This document shows, piece after piece, positions 6,695 through 12,683 of a DNA stretch of 12,683 bases. The stretch lies in contig JAEDOJ010000025.1 in assembly GCA_016302015.1 (NCBI GenBank), positions 1 through 12,683 on the forward strand, in the 5' to 3' direction. This DNA is from Oscillospiraceae bacterium (GTDB lineage Bacteria > Bacillota_A > Clostridia > Oscillospirales > Oscillospiraceae). Each line of letters starts with the position of its first letter. The first letter of the stretch is position 1. A program made the translations under genes and the position numbers. Under the pieces are notes generated by a model. The model made no database searches. It saw only the letters and a program-made list of their open reading frames with translations, and was not told where the DNA came from.

Positions 6695-6723
6695 ATTATA
6701 CACGATAGAAAACCAGAATGCAA
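6695..6723 (-). promoter_or_regulatory. Sigma-A type promoter of the EF-G-like gene
   Basis: On the minus strand, a perfect -10 TATAAT (6695-6700) and -35 TTGCAT (6718-6723) are separated by 17 nt. The predicted start is near 6688, giving an untranslated leader of about 65 nt. Confidence 0.75.
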
Positions 6724-6783
6724 TTACAATTACTGAAATTTCCGCAGAAAAGCCAAAGTTTTTGTGAAAAAGGTATAGGTCTT

Positions 6784-8841
6784 TCAGAATTTCAGCAGGA
6801 TATACGAGATCAGCAGGGTTACACCCGCCCACAGCAGCTGGAACGCAGCCAGATGAATGGGAGACACGGCACTGACAGAACCCCAGACGATGAGCAGAGA
6901 GCAGAGCAGCAGACCGAACAGACCGGCGAAGAGATTCATCCACAGGCCGGTTCTGGCTGTGATCCGAAGGGTGCGTCCGGCGGCAACGGTCATGGCAAAG
7001 GCACCGAAGGTATCCTTGGCGATCAAAGCCCCCTGGGAAGATATTTCGGCGTTTTCCTTTTCGGAAAGCCGGAGACGCTCCGTGTATTTGGGATAAATCA
7101 GGGAATCCACAGGCAGCTCATACTTGGCAGCGATCAGCTCCGGGGTAATGAGGAAGTCTCTGGTGGCAAGCACCACGGAGAAATTCCGATTGGCCAGAAC
7201 CTCCTTCAGACCGCTGCCCGTGGAGGGGTTGGGCTTATACCTTATGGCGAAAATTCCTGCCAGCTCCCCGTTGACGGAGACATAGACCGCCTGACGAACC
7301 CGGGTGCCTGCGGGCATATGCACGCCCATGCTCCGCATAAAGCTGAGGGTGCCCACCAGAACCACGTTCTGATCGATTTCCGCTCCGATGCCGTTGTTCT
7401 CGTAGACCCGATGGTCTGTGAGCTGCAGGGGCTTGCGGAGAGGGGCGGTGAGCAGGGAGCGGAACAGACCGGTGAGAGGACTGTCCACCAGCTCCACTGC
7501 GGCAAGGGCCAGAGGAATCACTTCCTCCGCCCGGTAACCGTTGAAGAGCTTCATGCCGTTGGAGCTGCAGTCCGCACTGGGGAAGAGATCCTCGTCCCGA
7601 AGAATCAGCGTATGCTTTCCACCGAAGAGCTTTGCGCTGTGCCAGCCGCACAGGGCGCCTCCGAAGCCGGACAGCCGCTTGGCAAGCACCCGGCTGGGGA
7701 CGGCATAGGCCAGCATCCCCGTACAGGGCACGGAGCAGGTGAGCAGCAGAAGCCACAGCAGCAGGAAATTGGTGTTGGTTCGCACCGCAAACAAAACCGC
7801 GAGGATCATGGTCACCGGCAGCAGCAGGGTGGAGTAGACGCACAAAACCTTCTGGGGGAAATCCGGCCGGAGGAGGTTCTGAATGTAATCCTTCATGTCT
7901 GCGGGACTGCGGTGGAGGGAATCGGTATTGGGAAGCAGCTTTGGGGTGTCGTAAATGCCCATGGGACTGTCGAAGGAACAGACCGTGTGCAGGGTGTGGA
8001 ACATACCGCTGCGGTTTGCAACCAAAGAGTAGAAGTGGAAATACAGCAGGAGCAGCAGGGGCAGACAGTAGGTCTGCACCGTGGCAGACAGGGCGGTAAT
8101 TCCCTGAATGACGCCGAGAAGCACTGCAAGGGTGGTCAGGGTGTAGGTGCTGATTCTTGCGTGGAGCAAATCCAGCACGCCCCGGATGGGAACCTCCACC
8201 GCCAGAAGCAGGGACAGACCCAGTGCGGACAGGGCGATCGTCGACCCATATTTCTCCAGACCGGGGAAAAAGGAACCGGACAGCACCTGATAAAGCAGGA
8301 GAAACACGCTGAACAGAGCAATCAACGCCAACAAATACAGACGGATGTGCTGAATCAGCAGGCCGGAATGGTATTTTTTCAAAAGCTGGTGGGGAGAATA
8401 CTCCACCGGCGAGGATTCCGTGGGAGCTTGGGAAGCCGCCTTTTCCGCCTGAGACGGCTTCTTTTTGGGAAGGTCATTTTCCGGGAGATCATCCACCGGC
8501 TGAAAGGGTCTGGTTTTGGCGGAAGAATCTCTGACCGGCTGAAAGACTGCCGTATCTCCTTTTTTCCCGGAAGAGCCTGTTCTGCTGTGGGAAACCGGAC
8601 GGAAGGCAGCGGTGTCGCCCCTTCGGAAGGCAGCGGTTTCCTGGGAAACCGGACGGAAGGTGGCGGTGTCGCCCTTTCGGAAGGCTGCGGTATCCTGGGA
8701 AACCGGACGGAAGGTCATGGTATCCCCCGACGCCTTTCCGGGACGGGAGGAGGAACCGGTGTAAACCCGGGTGTCTTCCTCAAGCTGACCCTGGTCAGAC
8801 ACGTCCGGCCTATTCAATTGTTCCGGATCGCGCCGCTTCAT
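6784..8841 (-). CDS. Membrane protein resembling a catalytically dead P1B-type ATPase
   Basis: This encodes 685 aa. Residues 1-155 are polar and probably disordered, with FRPVSQ-type repeats at 41-118. Hydrophobic segments lie near 163-187, 199-219, 231-252, 255-272, 331-353, 358-380, 631-655 and 659-682, the eight-helix plan of P1B metal pumps. VPC (371-373) in helix six replaces the CPC motif. Residues 400-628 follow the order of a P/N domain: VDSPLT for the SEHP region (about 452-457), NGIGAEI for GxGxxG (483-489), VVLATRD for the TGD region (556-562), and AKDTFGAF for GDGxND (608-615). The DKTGT phosphorylation motif is absent (RDEDLF, 415-420), the actuator region is only about 58 aa, and no TGE is present. 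I infer a pseudo-ATPase with a sensing, scaffold or membrane role rather than a pump. The ATG is 3 nt after rlmB with AGAGGGG 7 nt upstream. No clear terminator follows, so readthrough into the EF-G-like gene is possible. Confidence 0.85.
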   Translation of the reverse strand: MKRRDPEQLNRPDVSDQGQLEEDTRVYTGSSSRPGKASGDTMTFRPVSQDTAAFRKGDTATFRPVSQETAAFRRGDTAAFRPVSHSRTGSSGKKGDTAVFQPVRDSSAKTRPFQPVDDLPENDLPKKKPSQAEKAASQAPTESSPVEYSPHQLLKKYHSGLLIQHIRLYLLALIALFSVFLLLYQVLSGSFFPGLEKYGSTIALSALGLSLLLAVEVPIRGVLDLLHARISTYTLTTLAVLLGVIQGITALSATVQTYCLPLLLLLYFHFYSLVANRSGMFHTLHTVCSFDSPMGIYDTPKLLPNTDSLHRSPADMKDYIQNLLRPDFPQKVLCVYSTLLLPVTMILAVLFAVRTNTNFLLLWLLLLTCSVPCTGMLAYAVPSRVLAKRLSGFGGALCGWHSAKLFGGKHTLILRDEDLFPSADCSSNGMKLFNGYRAEEVIPLALAAVELVDSPLTGLFRSLLTAPLRKPLQLTDHRVYENNGIGAEIDQNVVLVGTLSFMRSMGVHMPAGTRVRQAVYVSVNGELAGIFAIRYKPNPSTGSGLKEVLANRNFSVVLATRDFLITPELIAAKYELPVDSLIYPKYTERLRLSEKENAEISSQGALIAKDTFGAFAMTVAAGRTLRITARTGLWMNLFAGLFGLLLCSLLIVWGSVSAVSPIHLAAFQLLWAGVTLLISYILLKF
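8554..8721 (-). repeat. 54-bp tandem repeat encoding an 18-residue FRPVS tail repeat
   Basis: GAAACCGGAC recurs at 8591, 8645 and 8699, an exact 54-bp period, within the 5' part of the pseudo-ATPase gene. The units encode T(M/A)(T/A)FRPVSQ(D/E)TAAFR(K/R)GD. The third unit diverges after FRPVS, and looser FQPV copies continue to about 8488. Confidence 0.85.
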
Positions 8842-8844
8842 GGC

Positions 8845-9606
8845 TCAGCCCCTCTGACGAACTGCTTCGTAAAGCAAAATCGCTGCGGCGGCAGAGGCGT
8901 TCAGGGAGGAAATCCGCCCCTTCATGGGAATGCTGACCTTGAAATCGCAGCTTTCGGAGACGATACGGCTCATACCCACGCCTTCGTTGCCAATGACGAT
9001 GGCGGCGGGGCCCTTGAGATCGGCGGTGTAGAGGGAGGTGCTGCCGTCAGCGGCGGTTCCGAAGACCCAGACACCCCGCTCCTTCAGCTTCCGAATGGCG
9101 TCGGCAAGGTTGGAAACCCTTGCCACCGGCATATATTCAATGGCACCGGCGGAGGTTTTGCCTACGACCGCAGTCAGACCCACGCTGCGGCGCTTGGGAA
9201 TAATGACCCCGTGAGCGCCGGCACATTCGGCGGTGCGGAGGATCGCGCCCAGATTGTGGGGATCGGAAAGCTCGTCGCAGATCACCACCAGCGGGGCTTC
9301 GCCCTTTTCCTCGGCGCGGCGGAGGATGTCCTCGATGGACACATACTCATGCGCCGCCACGGTAGCCATAATGCCCTGATGGGCGCCGGTGGGGCTCATA
9401 TCGTTTAATTTTCTCCGATCGATGCGGACAACCACCGCACCGGCTTCCCTGGCCATGGCGGCCAGCCGGCCCAGAGCCTTGTCCGTGTCGCCGTCCGCCA
9501 GAAATACCTTGTTGATGGTTCTTCCGCTGCGGAGGGCTTCCGTTACGGCGTTTCTGCCTTCGATCATGTCCTCGGACAGAGAACTGAACTCTTTCTCTTT
9601 TCTCAT
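8845..9606 (-). CDS. rlmB: 23S rRNA 2'-O-ribose methyltransferase, RlmB/TrmH family
   Basis: This SpoU-class methyltransferase probably methylates the ribose of G2251 in 23S rRNA, in the cytoplasm, with S-adenosylmethionine. It has 253 residues. The N-terminal substrate-binding part (from MIEGRNAV, about 14-90) leads to the knotted SPOUT domain with motif 1 DPHNLGAILRTAECAG (115-130, N118 and R124), motif 2 IVIGNEGVGMSR (203-214, E208) and motif 3 with RISSLNAS (231-238, N236). The open frame begins at 9636, but the ATG at 9606 has GAGG 5 nt upstream, while the earlier ATGs have no usable site. The gene leads an operon with the pseudo-ATPase 3 nt downstream, and its promoter is at 9673-9701. 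TrmH-family members with other RNA targets look similar, so the exact site is by family. Confidence 0.93.
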   Translation of the reverse strand: MRKEKEFSSLSEDMIEGRNAVTEALRSGRTINKVFLADGDTDKALGRLAAMAREAGAVVVRIDRRKLNDMSPTGAHQGIMATVAAHEYVSIEDILRRAEEKGEAPLVVICDELSDPHNLGAILRTAECAGAHGVIIPKRRSVGLTAVVGKTSAGAIEYMPVARVSNLADAIRKLKERGVWVFGTAADGSTSLYTADLKGPAAIVIGNEGVGMSRIVSESCDFKVSIPMKGRISSLNASAAAAILLYEAVRQRG

Positions 9607-9611
9607 ACTTA

Positions 9612-9615
9612 CCTC
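9612..9615 (-). promoter_or_regulatory. Shine-Dalgarno that sets the rlmB start
   Basis: GAGG on the minus strand lies 5 nt before the ATG at 9604-9606. The alternative ATGs at 9636 and 9621 have no usable upstream purine tract, the latter having AGG only one base away. Confidence 0.6.
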
Positions 9616-9672
9616 GATCATTCCTGAATGTGACATTCGTATTTGCAGTCATACTGCCCATTATCCAAGGTT

Positions 9673-9701
9673 ATTATATCAGAGAAATTGTCGATATACA
9701 A
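9673..9701 (-). promoter_or_regulatory. Extended -10 promoter of the rlmB operon
   Basis: On the minus strand, TGATATAAT gives a perfect -10 (9673-9678) with the TGn extension. A weak -35 TTGTAT (9696-9701) stands at 17 nt. The leader would be about 60 nt. Confidence 0.75.
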
Positions 9702-9750
9702 TATAAAATATGTATTCACAGAAAATTTACACCCCGGCCGGTATCCGGAA

Positions 9751-9779
9751 TTGCGAAACGGTGAAAGATATGATATGAT
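9751..9779 (+). promoter_or_regulatory. Sigma-A type promoter of ftsH-mscS
   Basis: -35 TTGCGA (9751-9756) and -10 TATGAT (9774-9779) are separated by 17 nt. The start would be near 9786, about 33 nt before the ftsH ATG. It diverges from the rlmB promoter about 50 bp away. Confidence 0.7.
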
Positions 9780-9818
9780 TGAAAAAAATAAACGCACTTC
9801 GCAAAGGAGCGTGAATCT

Positions 9819-11729
9819 ATGCCCAATAATAACAATCAAAACGGAAATAATGACAATCGTTCCAAAACTCCGCTGATCGTACTGGCAGTGGTGGTGATTG
9901 TCTTTACAATCTTCGGCAACCGGATCATGTCCATGCTGTTCGCCGCGGGACAGGAGGAGGTTACTTATCATGACTTCCTCTCCTCGGTGGAAAACAACGA
10001 GATTGAGGACGTAAAGATCGGCGAAACCCAGATTTTTTACGAGAAAAAGACGGATGAGGAAGGCAATCGGAACAAGGTTCAGTATTATACCACCCGGCTG
10101 GCAGATGTGGATCTGACGGAAGTGGTGCAGAAGCTTCATGCCAACGGCGTTGACTTTAACGGCGTGGCAACGGATGACGACAATTCCTCCTTCTTCCTTT
10201 CCTGGATTCTGCTGCCTCTGCTGATGTATTTCGGCTTTGTCCTGCTGCTGCGCTTTCTTGCAAACCGCAGCGGCGGCAGCGGGGGCTTCGGCGGTCTTGG
10301 TGGCATGGGAAGCATCGGGAAAAGCAAGGCCAAGGTTTATATGGAAAAGGAAACCGGTGTGACCTTTCAGGACGTGGCCGGTCAGGATGAAGCCAAGGAG
10401 TCTCTGGTGGAGATTATCGATTTCCTCCATAACCCGAAAAAATACACCGCCATCGGCGCAAAGCTGCCCAAGGGCGCTCTGCTGGTTGGCTCTCCCGGCA
10501 CCGGCAAGACCCTCCTTGCCAAGGCCGTTGCCGGCGAGGCCCATGTGCCTTTCTTCTCCATTTCCGGCTCCGACTTTGTGGAAATGTTCGTGGGCGTTGG
10601 CGCAAGCCGGGTTCGTGACCTGTTTCAGGAGGCCTCCAAGGTGGCGCCTGCCATCATCTTCATCGATGAAATTGACGCCATCGGCCGCAGCCGTGACAGC
10701 AAGCTGGGCGGCAACGACGAACGGGAGCAGACCTTGAACCAGCTTCTGGCGGAAATCGACGGCTTCGACTCCTCCAAGGGCGTGGTCATTCTGGCCGCCA
10801 CCAACCGTCCGGAAATTCTGGATAAGGCGCTGCTTCGGGCAGGCCGCTTTGACCGGCGGATCATTGTTGACCGTCCCAATCTGGAGGGGCGGTATCAGAC
10901 CCTTCTGGTTCACACCAAGAATATCCGGATGTCTGAGGACGTAGACCTGCGGAAGCTGGCTCAGGCCACCGCCGGCGCTGTGGGCGCCGACCTTGCCAAC
11001 CTGGTCAACGAGGCTGCCCTCCGGGCAGTCCGCCAGGGCAGAAAGGCGGTCAATCAGCAGGATTTGCTCACCTCCTTTGAGGTGGTAATTGCCGGCACGG
11101 AGAAAAAGGGCACCGTGCTGACGGACATTGAGAAACGAATCGTTTCCTACCATGAGGTGGGTCATGCTCTGGTGGCGGCGCTGCGGAAGCACTCCCAGCC
11201 GGTCTCCAAAATCACCATTGTGCCTCATACCTCCGGGGCATTGGGCTATACCATGCAGATGCCGGAGGAGGAAAAATATCTGAATTCCAGGGACGATCTG
11301 CTGATTGAGCTGCAAACCCTGTTGGGCGGACGGGCTGCGGAGCAGGTGGTCTTCGGTATTCAGACCACCGGTGCGGCCAACGACATTCAGCGGGCGACTG
11401 ACCTTGCCAGAAAAATGGTTACCCAGTTCGGCATGAGCGATCAGATTGGACTCATGGCATTGGCAACCACGCAGAATGAATATCTGGGCAGTCAGGCCTA
11501 TATGGACTGCGCCCAAACCACCGCTTCGGAAGCGGATCGGGAAGTCCGGAACCTGCTCAATGACTGTTATGAAAAAGCAAAGACCCTGCTGCAGGAAAAC
11601 CGGGAGCTTCTGGATGAAATTTCCCTGTATCTGCTGCAAAAAGAAACCATTACCGGCGATGACCTGATGGCCTATGTAAACGCTGATTCCAAAAAGCTGC
11701 CCGCCGGAGAAACAGAGGAGGAAGCATGA
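9819..11729 (+). CDS. ftsH: ATP-dependent membrane zinc metalloprotease FtsH
   Basis: This membrane-anchored hexameric AAA+ protease degrades misfolded membrane proteins and short-lived regulators. It has 636 residues. An Asn-rich start precedes membrane helix 1 (about 18-40), an extracytoplasmic region, helix 2 (about 126-147) and a glycine-rich linker (151-167). The AAA+ module has Walker A GSPGTGKT (224-231), pore loop FVEMFVGVG, Walker B IIFIDEID (279-286) and the second region of homology with R340 and R343. The zinc site is HEVGH (445-449; most relatives have HEAGH) with D522 as the expected third ligand, and [11 protein letters not shown] follows at 503-513. No active residue is missing. 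GGAG lies 9 nt before the ATG. The stop codon overlaps the mscS start as ATGA, so the two are co-transcribed and probably translationally coupled. Confidence 0.97.
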   Translation: MPNNNNQNGNNDNRSKTPLIVLAVVVIVFTIFGNRIMSMLFAAGQEEVTYHDFLSSVENNEIEDVKIGETQIFYEKKTDEEGNRNKVQYYTTRLADVDLTEVVQKLHANGVDFNGVATDDDNSSFFLSWILLPLLMYFGFVLLLRFLANRSGGSGGFGGLGGMGSIGKSKAKVYMEKETGVTFQDVAGQDEAKESLVEIIDFLHNPKKYTAIGAKLPKGALLVGSPGTGKTLLAKAVAGEAHVPFFSISGSDFVEMFVGVGASRVRDLFQEASKVAPAIIFIDEIDAIGRSRDSKLGGNDEREQTLNQLLAEIDGFDSSKGVVILAATNRPEILDKALLRAGRFDRRIIVDRPNLEGRYQTLLVHTKNIRMSEDVDLRKLAQATAGAVGADLANLVNEAALRAVRQGRKAVNQQDLLTSFEVVIAGTEKKGTVLTDIEKRIVSYHEVGHALVAALRKHSQPVSKITIVPHTSGALGYTMQMPEEEKYLNSRDDLLIELQTLLGGRAAEQVVFGIQTTGAANDIQRATDLARKMVTQFGMSDQIGLMALATTQNEYLGSQAYMDCAQTTASEADREVRNLLNDCYEKAKTLLQENRELLDEISLYLLQKETITGDDLMAYVNADSKKLPAGETEEEA

Positions 11730-12544
11730 GTTTCGAGGGTCTGGAGATTAACTGGGACGCCATAAAGAGCTTCTTTGCGTCCCTGACGGTAAAAAAGGTC
11801 GTTCCGGGCCTGCTGATCCTTGTCGTGGGAATGATTGCGGCCAAGCTGCTGCTGAAGCTCTTTGACCGAATGCTCCAGCGCTCCAAGCTGGATCGGACGA
11901 TCTTCGCCTTCCTCCGGGCGGTGATGCGAACGCTGCTTTACGCAATCATTGTTTTGATTGCGGCAAGCTCTCTGGGTATCGACGTTACCTCGCTGGTGGC
12001 TGTGCTCAGCGTGGTCTCTCTGGCCATTACTCTGGCGGTGCAGAATGTGCTTGCCAATGTGGTGGGAGGCGTGACCCTGCTGATGACCCATCCCTTCCGG
12101 GTGGGAGAGACCATTCAGGTGGGGGAGGACATCGGCACCGTGAAGGAGATTGGCATTCACTATACCAAGCTGCTGACCTTCAACGGGGAACTGATTTATA
12201 TTCCCAACAGCGATACGGTATCCGCCAGAATCTATAATTACAGCGCCGAGGGGAAACGCCGCATTGAACTGGATTTTACCGCTTCCTATGCAGACAGTAT
12301 GGATCTGGTCAAGGAAGCCATTTTAGAAGCGGCAGACCATCCCAAGGTGCTGGCGGAACCAAAGCCTCAGGTTCTTGTCAAGGAGTATTGCGACAGCAGC
12401 ATCTGCTATCGTTTGCTGGTCTGGACGGCTCCGGAGGATTATCTGGAGACAAAGTTCGGCATCACAGAGGAGGTCAAACGGAAATTTGACGAAAAGGGTA
12501 TCAGCATACCCTTCCCCCAGATGGACGTACATCTTGACAAATAA
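11726..12544 (+). CDS. mscS: MscS-family small-conductance mechanosensitive channel
   Basis: This inner-membrane channel opens under membrane tension to release solutes after osmotic downshock. At 272 aa it is close to E. coli MscS (286). Membrane helices are near 24-46, 66-82 and 87-121; the third is the Ala/Gly-rich pore helix ending in the signature HPFRVGETIQVG (122-133). The cytoplasmic beta and vestibule part includes YIPNS (158-162) and ends with GISIPFPQMDVH (258-269), a typical C-terminal signature. GGAGG 4 nt before the ATG lies inside ftsH. The gene is the last of its operon and is followed by a strong terminator. Confidence 0.95.
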   Translation: MSFEGLEINWDAIKSFFASLTVKKVVPGLLILVVGMIAAKLLLKLFDRMLQRSKLDRTIFAFLRAVMRTLLYAIIVLIAASSLGIDVTSLVAVLSVVSLAITLAVQNVLANVVGGVTLLMTHPFRVGETIQVGEDIGTVKEIGIHYTKLLTFNGELIYIPNSDTVSARIYNYSAEGKRRIELDFTASYADSMDLVKEAILEAADHPKVLAEPKPQVLVKEYCDSSICYRLLVWTAPEDYLETKFGITEEVKRKFDEKGISIPFPQMDVHLDK

Positions 12545-12545
12545 G

Positions 12546-12575
12546 AAAAGAGCCGACCCGCCGGTCGGCTCTTTT
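12546..12575 (+). terminator. Rho-independent terminator of ftsH-mscS
   Basis: A perfect 13-bp stem, AAAAGAGCCGACC (12546-12558) with GGTCGGCTCTTTT (12563-12575), has a 4-nt loop and ends in TTTT. It begins 2 nt after the mscS stop codon. The A/T symmetry makes it able to work in both directions. Confidence 0.9.
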
Positions 12576-12577
12576 CC

Positions 12578-12662
12578 ACACGCTGACAGACTGAAAAAAG
12601 TTCGGAAGTCGAGCAACTCCCGGTCGTCGGCGTACAAAGGTACGGTAGACCGGGAGTTGCGA
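12578..12662 (+). repeat. Dispersed palindromic repeat, copy 2
   Basis: This 85-bp element matches 4426-4511 with five substitutions and one missing C. Its stem is longer than in copy 1: GCAACTCCCGGTC (12613-12625) pairs perfectly with GACCGGGAGTTGC (12648-12660), 13 bp. An asymmetric internal loop follows, then CGTAC (12631-12635) with GTACG (12640-12644) around AAAG. It starts 2 nt after the mscS terminator. The A6 run (12594-12599) reads as T6 on the opposite strand, 13 nt beyond the palindrome. Confidence 0.85.
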
Positions 12663-12683
12663 TGGAAGCCAAAATTCTTGCGA
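12662..12683 (+). CDS. Possible start of a gene cut by the right edge
   Basis: An ATG at 12662 opens a frame reading MEAKILA to the window end. GGGAG (12652-12656), part of the repeat palindrome, lies 5 nt upstream and could serve as a ribosome binding site. Seven codons are too few to establish a gene or suggest a product, so this is only a candidate. Confidence 0.2.

Noticed and set aside
4942..6708. A 588-codon plus-strand frame opposite the EF-G-like gene
   Set aside because: It is the antisense shadow of a well-conserved EF-G gene, has low-complexity composition and no ribosome binding site.
8554..8721. The 54-bp tandem repeat as a CRISPR array
   Set aside because: The repeat has no unique spacers, stays in frame, and encodes a protein repeat inside a gene.
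6718..9408. An 896-codon open frame on the plus strand opposite the pseudo-ATPase and most of rlmB
   Set aside because: It is antisense to two genes with clear motifs, good ribosome binding sites and coupled starts. Its translation is rich in Gly, His and Gln with no domain, as expected from GC-biased third positions.
9607..9818. The rlmB-ftsH gap as a riboswitch or RNA gene
   Set aside because: I saw only the two divergent promoters, A/T-rich sequence and ribosome binding sites; there is no extended paired structure and both leaders are short.
9618..11639. A 673-codon minus-strand frame opposite ftsH
   Set aside because: It lies antisense to an unambiguous ftsH and its end overlaps the rlmB promoter region; it has no recognisable domain.
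4426..12662. The two direct repeats as ends of an 8-kb composite mobile element or integration sites
   Set aside because: The enclosed genes (ftsH, rlmB, EF-G-like) are core genes, there is no recombinase, and the copies lie in ordinary intergenic sites, so an independent dispersed repeat is simpler.

Overview
The window looks like chromosomal DNA from a Gram-positive, GC-rich (by eye roughly 55-60%) anaerobic member of the Clostridia, most likely Oscillospiraceae or a close relative. This is inferred from strong AGGAGG-type ribosome binding sites, short intergenic gaps, an SLH/NlpC-P60 envelope protein, an EF-G2-like factor and overall codon use. No integrase, transposase, phage gene, tRNA, rRNA or CRISPR array was seen, so this is mostly a core-genome region.

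Layout: seven genes lie on the minus strand (positions about 9606 down to 88) and two on the plus strand (9819 to 12544). Reading right to left on the minus strand: rlmB (23S rRNA 2'-O-methyltransferase), then, 3 nt after its stop, a membrane protein that looks like a catalytically dead P1B-type ATPase with a repetitive cytoplasmic tail. Next comes an EF-G2-like translation GTPase with its own promoter. A 224-nt intergenic region holds hairpins and one copy of an about 86-bp dispersed palindromic repeat. It is followed by an exoA/xth-type AP endonuclease and, coupled to it, a secreted six-SLH NlpC/P60 cell-wall hydrolase. The last two genes are a dihydropyrimidinase/hydantoinase with its own promoter and terminator, and an 89-aa protein with a C-terminal membrane anchor. 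Divergently, from a 212-nt intergenic region carrying promoters in both directions, run ftsH and mscS, which overlap by ATGA and end in a strong terminator. A second copy of the dispersed repeat follows at the right edge.

How the genes relate: rlmB and the EF-G-like factor concern the ribosome; FtsH (membrane proteolysis) and MscS (osmotic safety valve) form a membrane-homeostasis pair; exoA and the SLH hydrolase are co-transcribed but functionally unrelated. The two observations most worth following are (1) the dispersed repeat (two direct copies, about 80 of 86 positions identical, with a 13-bp stem topped by an inner CGTAC/GTACG hairpin), whose identity I do not recognise, and (2) the pseudo-P-type ATPase, which keeps P1B topology but has lost the phosphorylation, actuator and hinge motifs and has gained an 18-residue-period FRPVS tail. 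Several starts were moved from the longest open frame to the ATG best placed after a Shine-Dalgarno sequence; the reasons are in each entry.
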